Assembly: GCF_000427465.1 (NCBI RefSeq)
Contig: NZ_ATYB01000014.1
Location: 584,317 to 648,316, forward strand
DNA length: 64,000 nucleotides
From: Sinorhizobium arboris LMG 14919
Lineage (GTDB): Bacteria; Pseudomonadota; Alphaproteobacteria; Rhizobiales; Rhizobiaceae
Direction: 5' to 3'
Part shown: one piece after another, positions 9,351-19,825 of the stretch
Numbering within the stretch: position 1 is the first letter of the stretch
Layout: each line of letters starts with the position of its first letter
Translations under genes and position numbers: made by a program
Notes under the pieces: generated by a model
Told to the model about the DNA's origin: nothing
Seen by the model: only the letters and a program-made list of their open reading frames with translations
Database searches by the model: none

Positions 9351-10217
9351 ATGGCCGGATTCTTCAGAAAACTAATGCCGAAGCGCTTTCGCCGGGATGG
9401 TGTGACGATTCCGGCGATCAGGCTGCATGGCGCGATCATGGCTGGCGGCAGCCAGTTCCGCCCGGTTCTCAATCTTGCGACCGTTGCACCGCTGCTCGAA
9501 AAGGCCTTTTCCGTCAAAGAGGCTCCCGCGGTTGCCATCTCCATCAACTCTCCGGGCGGTTCGCCGGTGCAGTCCCGATTCATTTACCAGCGCATCCGCG
9601 ATCTCGCGCAGGAGAAGAGGAAGCGCGTACTGATCTTCGTCGAGCATGTGGCGGCGTCCGGCGGTTACATGATCGCGCTTGCGGGCGACGAGATCATAGC
9701 CGATCCGACATCGATCGTCGGTTCCATCGGGGTCGTTTCGGGCGGCTTCGGTTTCCCCGATCTTCTCAAGAAGATCGGGGTCGAAAGGCGGGTCTACACG
9801 GCGGGCGAAAACAAGGTGGTCCTCGATCCATTCCAGCCGGAGAAGGAGCGCGACGTCGAATTTCTCAAGGGTTTGCAGCTCGAGATCCACGATGTTTTCA
9901 TCCAGATGGTCAAGAGCAGACGCGGCTCGCTCCTGGCCGACCATCCGGATCTTTTCTCAGGACTGTTCTGGACGGGGCAACGCGGCCAGGAACTCGGCCT
10001 TGTCGACGCTCTCGGGGACATGCGCAGCGAAGTCAAGAAACGGTATGGGGAAAAGGCGCGGCTCGAGCTGATACAGCCGGCGCGGAGCCTCTTCGGACGG
10101 CGCCAGCCTGGAGCGGCCGTGGCCGGAGCAATGGCCGCGCCGCTCGTGGCGTCGGCGGCTGCTGGTCTCGTCGACGCCGTCGAGGAAAGGGCGCTCTGGG
10201 CGCGTTTCGGTCTTTGA
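9351..10217 (+). CDS. sohB: S49 family signal peptide peptidase-like serine protease
   Basis: A 288-residue S49 peptidase (SohB/SppA group), membrane- or periplasm-associated and acting on peptide remnants. The nucleophile Ser103 lies in EHVAASGGYMIALAGD, and the general-base Lys155 in AGENKVVLDPF, matching the Ser-Lys dyad. ISINSPGGSPV and SIVGSIGVVSGGF are conserved structural loops. There is no long N-terminal membrane segment. ATG 9351 is preceded by GGAGTTGAG; an earlier in-frame start at 9231 lacks this. The symbol is a family-level guess. Confidence 0.88.
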   Translation: MAGFFRKLMPKRFRRDGVTIPAIRLHGAIMAGGSQFRPVLNLATVAPLLEKAFSVKEAPAVAISINSPGGSPVQSRFIYQRIRDLAQEKRKRVLIFVEHVAASGGYMIALAGDEIIADPTSIVGSIGVVSGGFGFPDLLKKIGVERRVYTAGENKVVLDPFQPEKERDVEFLKGLQLEIHDVFIQMVKSRRGSLLADHPDLFSGLFWTGQRGQELGLVDALGDMRSEVKKRYGEKARLELIQPARSLFGRRQPGAAVAGAMAAPLVASAAAGLVDAVEERALWARFGL

Positions 10218-10360
10218 GCTGTCCTTGCTTCGCGCGTGAGGACGCGTTTTTGAAGGACGGTCCGCGGCATCTGGCCAGTACGGCAAGAGCGCGCTAACAC
10301 TTCGATTTGCTGCATCCCCTCACGCCGCCGTTCGGCCGAGGGATGTGCAGAGGAGGAACC

Positions 10361-10552
10361 ATGCCGCAGATCATCCTGCTTCTGATTATCGCTGTGATTG
10401 CCTGGATCGGCTATCGCAAGTTCATCGCGGACGCCGAGAAGCTGACGCGCCAGCGCGAACGGCTTCGCCGGCAGCGTGAGACCGGCGCCAACGGCACGCT
10501 CGTCAAAGACCCCAAGACCGGCGAGTACCGCCTGAAGCGTGACGACGAGTAA
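10361..10552 (+). CDS. Small single-pass membrane protein
   Basis: A 63-residue protein. Residues 3-16 (QIILLLIIAVIAWIG) form a membrane helix, followed by a highly charged tail (KLTRQRERLRRQRETG) ending in KTGEYRLKRDDE. The ribosome site AGAGGAGGAACC directly before ATG 10361 is excellent. It is a conserved rhizobial hypothetical as far as I can judge; no function is known to me. glyQ follows 99 bases later. Confidence 0.75.
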   Translation: MPQIILLLIIAVIAWIGYRKFIADAEKLTRQRERLRRQRETGANGTLVKDPKTGEYRLKRDDE

Positions 10553-10651
10553 GGCTGCCCGAGCGAATGCGGCTGCGGCAAGACGCTTGACCCTCGCCCT
10601 GCAGCATGGCACCTGTCCCCGCAAATCTCGACGAATTCGGACCTGGATCCC

Positions 10652-11614
10652 ATGACCACCGCTCCCCTCCCGGACCACATGAACCCGAAGCGTTCCTTTC
10701 AGGCGCTGATCTTGACGTTGCACAACTATTGGGCCGACAAGGGTTGCGCCGTCCTCCAGCCCTACGACATGGAGGTAGGCGCAGGTACGTTCCATCCGGC
10801 GACCACGCTGAGGGCGCTCGGGCCGAAACCTTGGCGTGCGGCCTATGTGCAGCCGTCGAGGCGTCCGACCGACGGCCGCTATGGCGAGAACCCCAACCGG
10901 CTGCAGCATTATTACCAATATCAGGTGATCTTGAAGCCGAACCCTTCCAATCTGCAGGAACTCTATCTCGGCTCGCTCGAGGCGATCGGCCTCGATCCGC
11001 TTCTGCACGACATCCGTTTCGTCGAGGACGACTGGGAAAGCCCGACGCTCGGCGCCTGGGGCCTTGGCTGGGAGTGCTGGTGCGACGGCATGGAAGTCTC
11101 GCAGTTCACCTATTTCCAGCAGGTTTGCGGCATCGAATGCTCTCCGGTTTCAGGCGAACTGACCTACGGTCTCGAGCGCCTGGCGATGTATGTCCAGGGC
11201 GTCGATAATGTCTACGACCTCAACTTCAACGGCCGCGAAGGCGCCGAGAAGATCTCCTATGGCGATGTCTTCCTGCAGGCGGAGCAGGAATATTCGCGGC
11301 ACAATTTTGAATACGCCAATACGGCGATGCTGCTTCAGCATTTCATCGATGCGGAGAAGGAGTGCCTGGCATTGCTGGCCGCCGGTGCGCCTGATGACGT
11401 CAGCAACAATCGCCTGCACAAATGCGTCTTCCCCGCCTACGACCAGTGCATCAAGGCGAGTCACGTCTTCAATCTTCTGGATGCGCGCGGCGTGATTTCG
11501 GTGACGGAGCGTCAGAGTTACATCCTGCGCGTGCGTACGCTCGCAAAAGCCTGCGGCGAGGCCTTCCTGATGACCGAAGCCGGCGGGGCCAACTGGAACA
11601 GGCAAGCGGCCTGA
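10652..11614 (+). CDS. glyQ: Glycyl-tRNA synthetase alpha subunit
   Basis: A 320-residue catalytic alpha subunit of the bacterial heterotetrameric (alpha2beta2) glycyl-tRNA synthetase. Class II motifs are visible: [27 protein letters not shown], and [22 protein letters not shown]. It is full length. Unlike most relatives, it is separated from glyS (starts 14945) by a small secreted protein and the lemA/DUF2207 pair. Confidence 0.97.
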   Translation: MTTAPLPDHMNPKRSFQALILTLHNYWADKGCAVLQPYDMEVGAGTFHPATTLRALGPKPWRAAYVQPSRRPTDGRYGENPNRLQHYYQYQVILKPNPSNLQELYLGSLEAIGLDPLLHDIRFVEDDWESPTLGAWGLGWECWCDGMEVSQFTYFQQVCGIECSPVSGELTYGLERLAMYVQGVDNVYDLNFNGREGAEKISYGDVFLQAEQEYSRHNFEYANTAMLLQHFIDAEKECLALLAAGAPDDVSNNRLHKCVFPAYDQCIKASHVFNLLDARGVISVTERQSYILRVRTLAKACGEAFLMTEAGGANWNRQAA

Positions 11615-11911
11615 TCAAGAGCCCGCGAAGGTCCTCCGGCCGCATGGGACGGGCTGGTTCAGCCGTTGCGAGCAGAAATACTCGCTGCCATCGAGCCGCC
11701 ACTTCGGTCCGGAAATCAGGGGTCTGACGCTCGACAACTCGCCGGCGTAGATCTGCAGCGCCCGGCGCACACCGCTTGGCCGCTCGATCGGAGCAGCGCT
11801 TGCATGAGTTGCGAAGAGGGCGCTAAAGGCGATCACGTTGATGAGGCTTACGGGCGAGTTCATGGCGGACACTAAGCGTTGTGGTTGTTCGATGGATCGA
11901 CTATCGAGCAT
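11615..11911 (-). CDS. Small secreted protein of unknown function
   Basis: A candidate 98-residue exported protein. The hydrophobic stretch SLINVIAFSALFATHASAA ends in an Ala-x-Ala type cleavage site, and the mature part (RRALQIYAGELSSVRPLISG...) has a Cys pair. Two starts are possible. ATG 11911 (MLDSRSIEQP) has GCAGGA about ten bases upstream. ATG 11863 (MNSPVSLIN) lacks a site but gives a tighter signal peptide. It is convergent with glyQ, with stops abutting. Function not recognised. Confidence 0.5.
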   Translation of the reverse strand: MLDSRSIEQPQRLVSAMNSPVSLINVIAFSALFATHASAAPIERPSGVRRALQIYAGELSSVRPLISGPKWRLDGSEYFCSQRLNQPVPCGRRTFAGS

Positions 11912-12156
11912 CCGGCGATGTCCTGCCGTTACCGGCGGAACATCCTGAAGCTGAAGGCGCCGGCATGACCTGCTGAGCGGGTCTGAAGCAAGGCTGAACC
12001 GGAAGCGGCGCGGCAGACTTGTGGTTCCGCCGGTTTGATGCAGAAATGTCTTGTCGTTAAGCGCCGCTGCGAATGGTCGGTGGCGTCTCGATGGTTTCAG
12101 CCACGTTGATGTCAGGTGAATCGACCTGAGGTCGCCGTGATCGCAGGGAGGATTTG

Positions 12157-12705
12157 ATGATCTGGCTGGCAATTGGCGTCGCCGTTATTCTTTATCTCGT
12201 CTTCGTCTATAACGGTCTGGTCAAGGCGCGGCAGATGGCCGAAGAGGCCTGGTCCGGGATTGACGTGCAGTTGAAGCGTCGCGCCGATCTCATCCCGAAT
12301 CTGATCGAGACGGTGCGGGGCTACGCCGCCCATGAAAAGTCGACGCTCGAGGAAGTCGTTACGCTGCGCAACCAGGCCCGGGCGGTGCCCGAAGGCGATG
12401 TCGCGGCGCGGGCCGCCGCCGAGGGCGCCCTCTCGCAGGCGCTTGGCCGCGTCTTCGCGCTCGCCGAAGCCTATCCGGACCTGAAGGCCAACGAGAATTT
12501 CGCAGAACTCCAGCGTTCGCTGGAAACGATCGAGAGCGAGATCCAGATGTCCCGGCGCTATTACAACGGCGCAGCGCGCGATCTCAATGTCAAGGTCGAG
12601 AGCTTCCCGTCGAATCTGATCGCCAACGCCTTTCGCTTCGCCAAAGCCAGCTATTTCGAGATCACCAACGAGGCGGACCGCGCGGTTCCCGCGGTCAAGT
12701 TCTAG
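12157..12705 (+). CDS. LemA family protein
   Basis: A 182-residue LemA-fold protein. One N-terminal membrane helix (MIWLAIGVAVILYLVFVYNG) precedes a long helical cytoplasmic-type bundle with family signatures RRADLIPNLIETVRGYA and SRRYYNGAARDLNVKVESFPSNLIA. GGGAGG lies before ATG 12157. LemA genes commonly sit beside DUF2207 genes, as here (12814). Function is uncertain; an envelope role is often assumed. Confidence 0.9.
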   Translation: MIWLAIGVAVILYLVFVYNGLVKARQMAEEAWSGIDVQLKRRADLIPNLIETVRGYAAHEKSTLEEVVTLRNQARAVPEGDVAARAAAEGALSQALGRVFALAEAYPDLKANENFAELQRSLETIESEIQMSRRYYNGAARDLNVKVESFPSNLIANAFRFAKASYFEITNEADRAVPAVKF

Positions 12706-12717
12706 ATCCATTTCACT

Positions 12718-12795
12718 GAATCGATTCAAGACGATCTATCGCTTTTAAACCACGCACTTCCGGACGAAAAACCGTTGCACACTTTTCTGAAGGGC
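12718..12795. repeat. Dispersed rhizobial intergenic repeat, copy B (reverse)
   Basis: Bases 12751-12793 read CGCACTTCCGGACGAAAAAC and on. This is the reverse complement of the core seen at 1265-1307 and 45311-45353. The flanking 12718-12750 (ending GCTTTTAAACCA) looks like the second half of the element. It fills the gap between lemA and the DUF2207 gene. Confidence 0.5.
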
Positions 12796-12813
12796 CTGGA
12801 AAGGGAAATCCTG

Positions 12814-14748
12814 ATGAGGCGGCTTTTCGCGGCGCTTGCGCTCGTCACCTTCGTTCTCTCCGCTCCGCTTGTCGCGGCGGCGGAAGAGTTCATCTCCGCC
12901 TATCATTCGGTGATCGACGTTGCGAAGGACGGCACGCTCACGGTCACCGAGACGATTACGGCGAATGTCGAAGGCAATCGCATCCAGCGCGGCATCTATC
13001 GCGACTTTCCGCTGACATCAGTCGACGAGCGCGGCGGCCGCAGCAAGGTCGACTTCAAGCTCCTCTCCGTCGAGCGGGATGGGGACGAAGAGGAATACCG
13101 CACGGAACAGATCAGCGGCGGTATCCGTATTTATACGGGCAGCGCCGACGTTCTCCTGCCGCGCGGCGAGCACACTTTTCAGATCACCTACGAGACGCGC
13201 CGGCAGATACGCTTTTTCGATGATCACGACGAACTCTATTGGAACGTGACCGGAACCGAGTGGGCCTTTCCGATCGAGGAGGCGACCGCCACGGTGACTT
13301 TGCCGGCGGGTGTGAAAGCGCAGGCGCTCGACGTCTTTACCGGCGGCTATGGCGCGACGGAAAAGGATGCGCGCGCGGTGGAGGAGGGGGACGAGATCTT
13401 CTTCGCGACCACGCGCCGGCTGCGCCCGCAGGAAGGACTGACCGTCGCGATTAAGCTGCCCAAGGGCAGTATCGAACGGCCAACCTCGTCCCAGGAAAAT
13501 ATCTGGTGGCTGCGCGATCACATGACCCTGGTTATCGCCGGCGCCGGCCTGCTCTTCGTCCTCCTCTATTACGGGCGCGCCTGGGCGCGCGTCGGCCGCG
13601 ACCCGGCCCGCGGAGTCATGGTTCCGCGCTGGGATCCGCCCGACGGTATCTCGCCAGCGCTCGTCAACTATATAGACGGCAAGGGCTTCTCCGGCGAGGG
13701 ATGGACGGCTCTTTCAGCTGCCGCGCTCAACCTCGCGGTCAAGGGGCACGTCATCCTCGAAGACCTGAAGAACGCGGTCGTCATCACCGCCACGGGCAAG
13801 AACGCAGAGAAGCTGCCGACCGGCGAGGCGGCCTTGATGAAAGCGGTCGATGCGGCTGGCGGCAAGCTCACTATCGACCGGGCGAACGGCAAGAAAATCC
13901 AGGCGGCCGGTTCCGATTTCCGCAGTGCGATGGAGCGCGAGCATCGCGGCAAGTATTACCGCGCCAATAGCGGCTATGTCCTCGGCGGCATCGTCCTTTC
14001 GATCGCCACCCTCGCGGCGCTCTTCATCTTCGGCGACCTGAGCGAAGACAGCGTTCCTTTCGTTATCGTCCCGGTCTTTCTCGCCATCTTCGTTTCCGTC
14101 TTCGCCGTTTCCGTCGGCAAATCGCTGCGGCGCGGGTCGAACCTTACGCGCCGCATTCTTTCGATCGTCGTACTTGCCTTCATCGGCTTCGTGCTGTTCA
14201 CCGTTTTTTCGAGCATTCTCGCCGCCCTTATCTTTTCGGCGAGCGATCCGGGTGACCTGCCACTGTTCTTCGCGATCGGGGGCATCGTCCTCGTCAACGG
14301 GCTTTTCTACTACCTCATGGGCGCCCCAACGCCGCTCGGCACGCGCATGATGGATGGCATCGACGGGCTCAGGCAATATCTGACGCTCGCCGAGAAGGAC
14401 CGCCTGAACATGCGGGGCGCACCGGAAATGTCGCCGCGGCATTTCGAGACCCTGCTGCCGTATGCCGTCGCCCTCGGCGTGGAGAAGCCCTGGAGCGAGA
14501 CGTTCGAGCGGTGGCTGCTTGCGGCTTCCGCCGGCGCTGCGGCCGCGGCCTATCAGCCGAGCTGGTATCATGGCGACAGCTTCGGCTCCGGATCCTTCAC
14601 CGATACGATCGGCGGTTTCGCCGGTTCGATGGCGGATACGATGACATCTTCGTTGCCACCACCTCCGAAGAGTTCGTCCTCGGGCTTCTCTTCCGGCGGC
14701 GGCTTTTCCGGCGGCGGCGGGGGAGGCGGAGGCGGCGGCGGCTGGTGA
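12814..14748 (+). CDS. DUF2207 membrane protein with glycine-rich tail
   Basis: A 644-residue protein. A signal peptide ([25 protein letters not shown]) precedes an extracytoplasmic DUF2207 domain of about 200 residues ([28 protein letters not shown]). A membrane helix near residue 235 follows, then a cytoplasmic region, several more helices around 390-510, and a low-complexity C-terminus ([10 protein letters not shown]... ending in a run of Gly and Trp). This architecture is standard for the family. It pairs with lemA upstream. Function is unknown. The 5' gap holds a dispersed repeat. Confidence 0.88.
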   Translation: MRRLFAALALVTFVLSAPLVAAAEEFISAYHSVIDVAKDGTLTVTETITANVEGNRIQRGIYRDFPLTSVDERGGRSKVDFKLLSVERDGDEEEYRTEQISGGIRIYTGSADVLLPRGEHTFQITYETRRQIRFFDDHDELYWNVTGTEWAFPIEEATATVTLPAGVKAQALDVFTGGYGATEKDARAVEEGDEIFFATTRRLRPQEGLTVAIKLPKGSIERPTSSQENIWWLRDHMTLVIAGAGLLFVLLYYGRAWARVGRDPARGVMVPRWDPPDGISPALVNYIDGKGFSGEGWTALSAAALNLAVKGHVILEDLKNAVVITATGKNAEKLPTGEAALMKAVDAAGGKLTIDRANGKKIQAAGSDFRSAMEREHRGKYYRANSGYVLGGIVLSIATLAALFIFGDLSEDSVPFVIVPVFLAIFVSVFAVSVGKSLRRGSNLTRRILSIVVLAFIGFVLFTVFSSILAALIFSASDPGDLPLFFAIGGIVLVNGLFYYLMGAPTPLGTRMMDGIDGLRQYLTLAEKDRLNMRGAPEMSPRHFETLLPYAVALGVEKPWSETFERWLLAASAGAAAAAYQPSWYHGDSFGSGSFTDTIGGFAGSMADTMTSSLPPPPKSSSSGFSSGGGFSGGGGGGGGGGGW

Positions 14749-14799
14749 CAGCCGATTTCCTCGCCGGCCGTGATGACATTTTCGCCAGAGCTTGCTAAG

Positions 14800-14901
14800 G
14801 CATGTCGCCCAAAAGTGCATAGCGGTTTTGGAATGACGACATGCACAAAAACAACAGCTTAAAGCGCAGCGCATGAATTCGATTGAACGCGACGCGCTTT
14901 A
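14800..14901. repeat. Composite palindromic intergenic repeat, copy C
   Basis: Two nested inverted repeats are visible: GCATGTCG (14800-14807) with CGACATGC (14837-14844), and TAAAGCGC (14860-14867) with GCGCTTTA (14894-14901). The inner AAAAGTGCATAGCGGTTTT matches the core of the copies at 1265 and 45311. It separates the DUF2207 gene from glyS. Confidence 0.6.
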
Positions 14902-14944
14902 GCTCCCGCCGCAACCTTCCGGAACAGAACGAAGTCTCGAATTC

Positions 14945-17110
14945 ATGCCTGATCTCCTTATTGAATTGCGCTCCGAAGAAATTCCCGCCCGCATGCAGCG
15001 CAAGGCGGCCGGCGACCTGAAGAAGCTGGTGACGGATGCTCTGGTCGAGTCCGGCCTGACCTACGAGGGCGCGCGGGAATACTGGACGCCGCGGCGGCTG
15101 ACGCTCGACATCCGCGGCCTGACCGCGCGGTCCGCCGATGTGCGCGAGGAGCGCAAGGGTCCGCGCATCGACGCGAACGAGAAGGCGATCGAAGGCTTTC
15201 TCCGCGCCGCAGGCCTCTCGTCCATCAGCGAGGCTCATGTCCATAACGACCCGAAGAAGGGCGATTTCTACGTCGCACACATCGTCAGGCCAGGGCGGGA
15301 GGCGGAAGAGATCGTCGCCGATGCGATGCCGGCGATCATCCGCGACTTTCCCTGGCCGAAATCCATGCGCTCCGGGGCCGCCTCCGCGAAGCCGGGCAGC
15401 CTTCGCTGGGTCCGGCCGCTGCAGTCGATCGTCTGCACCTTCGGCGCGGAACACGACGAGACGAAGGTGATCCCCTTCGAAGTCGACGGTATCGTCGCTT
15501 CGAACATAACCTACGGTCACCGTTTCCACGCGCCGGAGGCAATCACGGTCCGCCGCTTCGCCGATTATGCGGAGAAGCTCGAAAAAGCGAAGGTCGTGAT
15601 AGATGCGGAGCGCCGCAAGGAGATCATCTCCGCCGACGCCCACAATATCGCCTTCGCCAATGGCCTGGAACTCGTCGAGGACGAGGGCCTCCTGGAAGAA
15701 GTTGCCGGTCTCGTCGAATGGCCGCGCGTGCTGATGGGCAGCTTCGAGGAGAGCTATCTCGAAATTCCGTCCGAGATCATCCGGCTCACGATCAAGACCA
15801 ATCAGAAATGCTTCGTCACGCGCAGACCGGGCGCCGAAACGCTGTCCAACCGGTTCATCCTCGTTTCGAATATCGAGGCGAAGGACGGTGGCAAGGAGAT
15901 CGTCCACGGCAATGGCAAGGTCGTACGTGCGCGGCTCTCCGACGCGGCGCATTTCTGGAAGCGAGATCAGGGCGATCTGCCTGATCTTGAAACATTGACG
16001 GCATCCGCCGAGAGATTCGGGCTCGATCTGAAGAAGCCTCTCGATCAGCGGATGGCGAAGCTCGACGCCCTGAACGTCACGTTCCATGCCAAGCTCGGCA
16101 CGCAGGGAGAGCGCGTCGCTCGCATCCGCTCGCTCGCCGCAGCACTCGCCAAGGTCACCGGTGCCGATGCGGTCTCCGTCGATCGTGCGGCTGTCCTCGC
16201 CAAGGCTGACCTTCGCACGGAGGCAGTCGGCGAATTCCCGGAACTGCAGGGCATCATGGGCCACAAATATGCGGTCCTGCAGGGTGAAAGCTCGGCCGTC
16301 GCCAATGCGATCGAGGATCACTACAAGCCGCAGGGGCCATCCGACCGTGTGCCGACCGATCCCGTGCCGGTAACGGTGGCGCTTGCCGACAAGCTCGACA
16401 CGCTCGTCGGCTTCTGGGCGATCGACGAAAAGCCGACCGGATCGAAGGACCCCTATGCGCTGCGTCGCGCGGCACTCGGCGTGATCCGGCTCATTCTGGA
16501 GGGAAGGGCCCGGCTGCCGCTCCTGCCCTGTTTCGATGTCGCCCTGGCCGCACTCAAGGCACAGCGCCCGGACATCGCCGCCGACATTTCCTCCGATCTG
16601 CTCGCCTTCTTCCACGATCGTCTGAAAGTCTACCTGCGCGATCTCGGCGCCCGATACGATCTGATCGATGCGGTGCTCGCCCCCGATGCGGACGACCTGT
16701 TGATGATAGCCCGTCGCGTCGAGGCGCTCACCGCCTTCATCACGGCCGAGGAGGGCAGGAACCTGCTCGCCGGCACCAAGCGCGCGACGCAAATTCTCGC
16801 GGCGGAAGAGAAGAAGGGCACGGAAGTGGCCGCTTCGGTCGACGAAGACCTGTTCCGGCTGGATGCCGAGCGGATGCTGCATGCTTCGATCAAGGTCGCA
16901 TCGGGCGATGCGCGCGACGCGATCGTCAAGGAGGATTTCCGCTCGGCCATGGAGGCGCTCTCTAAACTGCGCGAGCCGGTCGACGATTTCTTCAACGACG
17001 TTCTCGTCAATGACGAGGACAAGGCGATCCGTGCCAACCGCCTCGCGCTCCTGGGGCTCATCCGCTCGGCGACGGGGGAGGTGGCGGACTTTTCGAAGAT
17101 CACCGGATAA
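14945..17110 (+). CDS. glyS: Glycyl-tRNA synthetase beta subunit
   Basis: A 721-residue beta subunit that binds and positions tRNA(Gly) for the GlyQ catalytic subunit. It begins [18 protein letters not shown], the invariant family opening. It contains [16 protein letters not shown] and [16 protein letters not shown], with a helical anticodon-binding C-terminus ([15 protein letters not shown]). It is full length with no frameshift. Its partner glyQ ends 3.3 kb upstream on the same strand. Confidence 0.97.
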   Translation: MPDLLIELRSEEIPARMQRKAAGDLKKLVTDALVESGLTYEGAREYWTPRRLTLDIRGLTARSADVREERKGPRIDANEKAIEGFLRAAGLSSISEAHVHNDPKKGDFYVAHIVRPGREAEEIVADAMPAIIRDFPWPKSMRSGAASAKPGSLRWVRPLQSIVCTFGAEHDETKVIPFEVDGIVASNITYGHRFHAPEAITVRRFADYAEKLEKAKVVIDAERRKEIISADAHNIAFANGLELVEDEGLLEEVAGLVEWPRVLMGSFEESYLEIPSEIIRLTIKTNQKCFVTRRPGAETLSNRFILVSNIEAKDGGKEIVHGNGKVVRARLSDAAHFWKRDQGDLPDLETLTASAERFGLDLKKPLDQRMAKLDALNVTFHAKLGTQGERVARIRSLAAALAKVTGADAVSVDRAAVLAKADLRTEAVGEFPELQGIMGHKYAVLQGESSAVANAIEDHYKPQGPSDRVPTDPVPVTVALADKLDTLVGFWAIDEKPTGSKDPYALRRAALGVIRLILEGRARLPLLPCFDVALAALKAQRPDIAADISSDLLAFFHDRLKVYLRDLGARYDLIDAVLAPDADDLLMIARRVEALTAFITAEEGRNLLAGTKRATQILAAEEKKGTEVAASVDEDLFRLDAERMLHASIKVASGDARDAIVKEDFRSAMEALSKLREPVDDFFNDVLVNDEDKAIRANRLALLGLIRSATGEVADFSKITG

Positions 17111-17169
17111 CCCGGACCTTCCCGCGCGCCGAAGCTTGTCGCGTTATCGGCTGACCGCTATGAAAGCCC

Positions 17170-17670
17170 ATGACCGCCAGGATTCTCGTCAGTGCCTGCC
17201 TCATGGGACATGCCGTGCGTTACGACGGCGCGTCGAAGCCGCTTGCGCACCCGGCAGTCGACCGCTGGAGGAAGGAAGGGCGGCTCGTGGCGATCTGTCC
17301 GGAAATGTCGGCCGGCATGCCGGTGCCGCGCCCGCCCGCCGAGATCGAAGGCGGCCGGACCGGTGCCGACGTGCTCGCCGGCAGGACCCGCGTCCTCGAG
17401 AAGACGGGCGGTGATGTGACGGAGGAGTTCCGCCGCGCAGCGGAGAATGCGCTTGCGCTCGCACGCGAGACGAATTGCCGGTTTGCACTGCTGATCGACG
17501 GCAGCCCGTCTTGCGGCTCCGGCTTCATCTATGACGGCCGGTTCCGCGGCGTGGCTGTTGCGGGTGAGGGCGTGACGGCCGCGCTGCTGCGCGCCAACGG
17601 CATCGAGGTCTATTCCGACCGTGAGATAGAGACGCTGGTCGCGAGGGTCGGCGGCAAATCCAGTCGTTGA
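17170..17670 (+). CDS. DUF523 domain protein
   Basis: A 166-residue DUF523 (YbbK-like) protein. Conserved Cys motifs are ILVSACLMGHAVRYDG, AICPEMSAGMPVPRPPAEI and DGSPSCGSGFIYDG, which could bind metal or an Fe-S cluster. It starts 60 bases after glyS and may be read through from it. The ribosome site before ATG 17170 is weak. Biochemical role is unknown to me. Confidence 0.85.
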   Translation: MTARILVSACLMGHAVRYDGASKPLAHPAVDRWRKEGRLVAICPEMSAGMPVPRPPAEIEGGRTGADVLAGRTRVLEKTGGDVTEEFRRAAENALALARETNCRFALLIDGSPSCGSGFIYDGRFRGVAVAGEGVTAALLRANGIEVYSDREIETLVARVGGKSSR

Positions 17671-17694
17671 GTTGGGGTACCGCTCTAAAGATTA

Positions 17695-17717
17695 CGCCCC
17701 TGCTTCTCTCAGGGGCG
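17695..17717. terminator. Perfect hairpin between convergent genes
   Basis: An 8-bp perfect stem CGCCCCTG/CAGGGGCG (17695-17702 and 17710-17717) has a 7-base loop. It lies between the DUF523 gene (+) and the HPE1-like gene (-). No T tract follows on either strand, so a terminator role is only plausible. Confidence 0.45.
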
Positions 17718-17797
17718 CAACCTCTCGCCGTTGCAGCGAATTGCCCGTCAGCCTTGAACGTCGACTGACTGGGGCAGGGAACCTTAATGATATGGTG

Positions 17798-18307
17798 TCA
17801 ATTTAGGCGAAGATTAAAAGCAGCCGGATCAATTTTCCGTGAACGGTCGCTGGTCATGGACGCGGCAACCGGCGCGCCGTGCGTGATCGTGGCGACCGCG
17901 GCGGTTTTTGCGGTCTCGTCGATAGCGATTTCTGCGGTCCCGGCGGCGAGGGTGCTCGCCGAAGGATCTGCTGCGGCCGGCTCGCCGGGCTTCATTGCCG
18001 CGGCCCGAATCGCCTCCTCAGATGCCCTGTTTACGAAAACCACCGGCGAACCGCCCAGCCATGCCTCGGTGCGGACCGACTTCACTTCCCCGTGAATTTC
18101 CTTGAGTTCGACGCGGTCCGTGCCCGGCGCGAGATCGGGGACGACGTAAGATGGTTTCCTCTTTGGCTGCAATGGCGGGCAATTCGCGCAGGACACCGTC
18201 GCGACGCTCGAATTGACGGACTCGCCGGAGGTGATGTTCTCGATCGAAGAGGCAGCCGCCGGACCGGCGGCATATATGAGAACGGCTGTGATCAGCAAAG
18301 AACGCAT
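17798..18307 (-). CDS. HPE1-like secreted protein
   Basis: A 169-residue exported protein. The signal peptide is MRSLLITAVLIYAAGPAAA; a CANCPP cysteine pair follows near residue 40, then DRVELKEIHGEVKSVRTEAWLGGSPVVFVNRAS. This core matches what I remember as the 'plant virulence effector HPE1-like' domain of rhizobia and agrobacteria, a label given by similarity that does not prove an effector role. GAGGAAGATCA before ATG 18307 is a good ribosome site. The C-terminal third is Ala-rich and probably disordered. Confidence 0.7.
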   Translation of the reverse strand: MRSLLITAVLIYAAGPAAASSIENITSGESVNSSVATVSCANCPPLQPKRKPSYVVPDLAPGTDRVELKEIHGEVKSVRTEAWLGGSPVVFVNRASEEAIRAAAMKPGEPAAADPSASTLAAGTAEIAIDETAKTAAVATITHGAPVAASMTSDRSRKIDPAAFNLRLN

Positions 18308-18421
18308 TGATCTTCCTCGATTGGTCGAGGTGAGGATAGCGGTCTCCCCTTACTGCACAGTCAGGAGAAATGGTAAAAATTGAACCATCGGGCCTTTGAG
18401 GTGCCGGTTACGGCGCGCTGG

Positions 18422-19693
18422 TCAGGTAGTCTCGCGCGCGACCGCCCGCCAGCCGATGTCTCTGCGATAGAAGCCGTTCTCCCAGTGAACGTCGCCAAGC
18501 GCCCCGTAGGCTGCGTCCTTCGCCTCGGCGACGGTCTTTCCCGTGGCGGTGACGTTCAGCACCCGGCCGCCGGTTGCAACCAGCTTGCCGTCCTTGATTG
18601 CCGTACCGGCATGGAACACTTTGGTGCCGGCGGAAGCGTCGGGCAAGGTGTCGATCGGCGTGTTTTTCGCGTAGGCGCCCGGATAGCCGCGCGAGGCCAT
18701 CACCACGGTCAGAGCAACGTCGTCACGCCATTCTGCTTTCATGCCTTCAAGCGTTCCGGTGGCCGCCGCGTAGAGCAGCGGCAGGAGGTCGCTTTCGAGG
18801 CGCATCATCAGCACCTGGCATTCGGGGTCGCCGAAGCGGACATTGTATTCGATGAGTTCCGGCCCTTTTTCCGTGATCATCAGGCCGGCAAAAAAAACGC
18901 CGCTGAAGGAACAGCCGCTTTCGGCCATGCCGCGGACGGTAGGCTCGATTATCTCTTTCATCGTCCGTTCGACCATCTCGGCGGTCATGACGGGCGCGGG
19001 CGAATAGGCCCCCATACCGCCGGTGTTCGGTCCAGTGTCGCCGTCACCGACACGCTTGTGGTCCTGCGCGGAAGCGAGCGGCAGCACGCTCTTGCCGTCG
19101 CAAAGGCAGAAGAAGCTCGCTTCCTCGCCGTCGAGATAGGCCTCGACCACCACCTCGGCGCCGGCTGCGCCGAAGGCGCCGGCGAAGCACTCGTCGACCG
19201 CGACAAGGGCCTCGTCGAGGGTCATCGCGACGGTCACGCCCTTGCCTGCGGCAAGCCCGTCCGCCTTGATGACGATCGGCGCGCCCTGCTCGCGCACATA
19301 GGCTTTGGCGGCTTCGGCATCGGCGAAGCGTTTATAGGCGCCGGTCGGTATTCCGTAGCGCGCGCAGAGGTCCTTGGTGAAGCCTTTTGATCCTTCAAGC
19401 CGGGCTGCTGCGGCCGAAGGGCCGAAAACCGGGATGCCTGCGGCGCGAAGCGCGTCGCCAAGGCCGGCGACCAGCGGCGCTTCGGGACCGACGACCACGA
19501 AGTCGATCGCATGGTTGCGGCAGAAATCGACGACGGCCGCCTGATTTTCCGTGTCGAGGGCAACGATCGTGGCCTCTTCGGCGATGCCTGGATTGCCGGG
19601 CGCGGCATAAAGTGTGGTCAGTCTCGGCGACTGCGCGATCTTCCATGCAAGCGCATGCTCGCGGCCGCCCGATCCGATCAGAAGAACCTTCAT
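18422..19693 (-). CDS. purD: Phosphoribosylamine-glycine ligase
   Basis: A 423-residue ATP-grasp GAR synthetase, second step of purine synthesis. It has [18 protein letters not shown] at the N-terminus, the [13 protein letters not shown] loop, [22 protein letters not shown], and the [11 protein letters not shown] metal-binding motif. I chose ATG 19693 because GGCGAGG lies six bases upstream; ATG 19699 (adding Met-Ala) would leave no spacing. It is 132 bases downstream of mbaA on the same strand. Confidence 0.96.
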   Translation of the reverse strand: MKVLLIGSGGREHALAWKIAQSPRLTTLYAAPGNPGIAEEATIVALDTENQAAVVDFCRNHAIDFVVVGPEAPLVAGLGDALRAAGIPVFGPSAAAARLEGSKGFTKDLCARYGIPTGAYKRFADAEAAKAYVREQGAPIVIKADGLAAGKGVTVAMTLDEALVAVDECFAGAFGAAGAEVVVEAYLDGEEASFFCLCDGKSVLPLASAQDHKRVGDGDTGPNTGGMGAYSPAPVMTAEMVERTMKEIIEPTVRGMAESGCSFSGVFFAGLMITEKGPELIEYNVRFGDPECQVLMMRLESDLLPLLYAAATGTLEGMKAEWRDDVALTVVMASRGYPGAYAKNTPIDTLPDASAGTKVFHAGTAIKDGKLVATGGRVLNVTATGKTVAEAKDAAYGALGDVHWENGFYRRDIGWRAVARETT

Positions 19694-19825
19694 CGCCATC
19701 CTCGCCGTCAGGGATTGTTGCGCTGCGGTTAGGACGGCAAGCGGGACGAGGTCAAGGAAAAAGCGGTTGATGCTACAAATTTGTGGTGTTCGCTTGGCGT
19801 AACGCTCTCTCTCGCGCGCAAGATG

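Noticed and set aside
14795..16882. A 695-codon open frame on the - strand
   Set aside because: Antisense to glyS; composition is that of a shadow frame.
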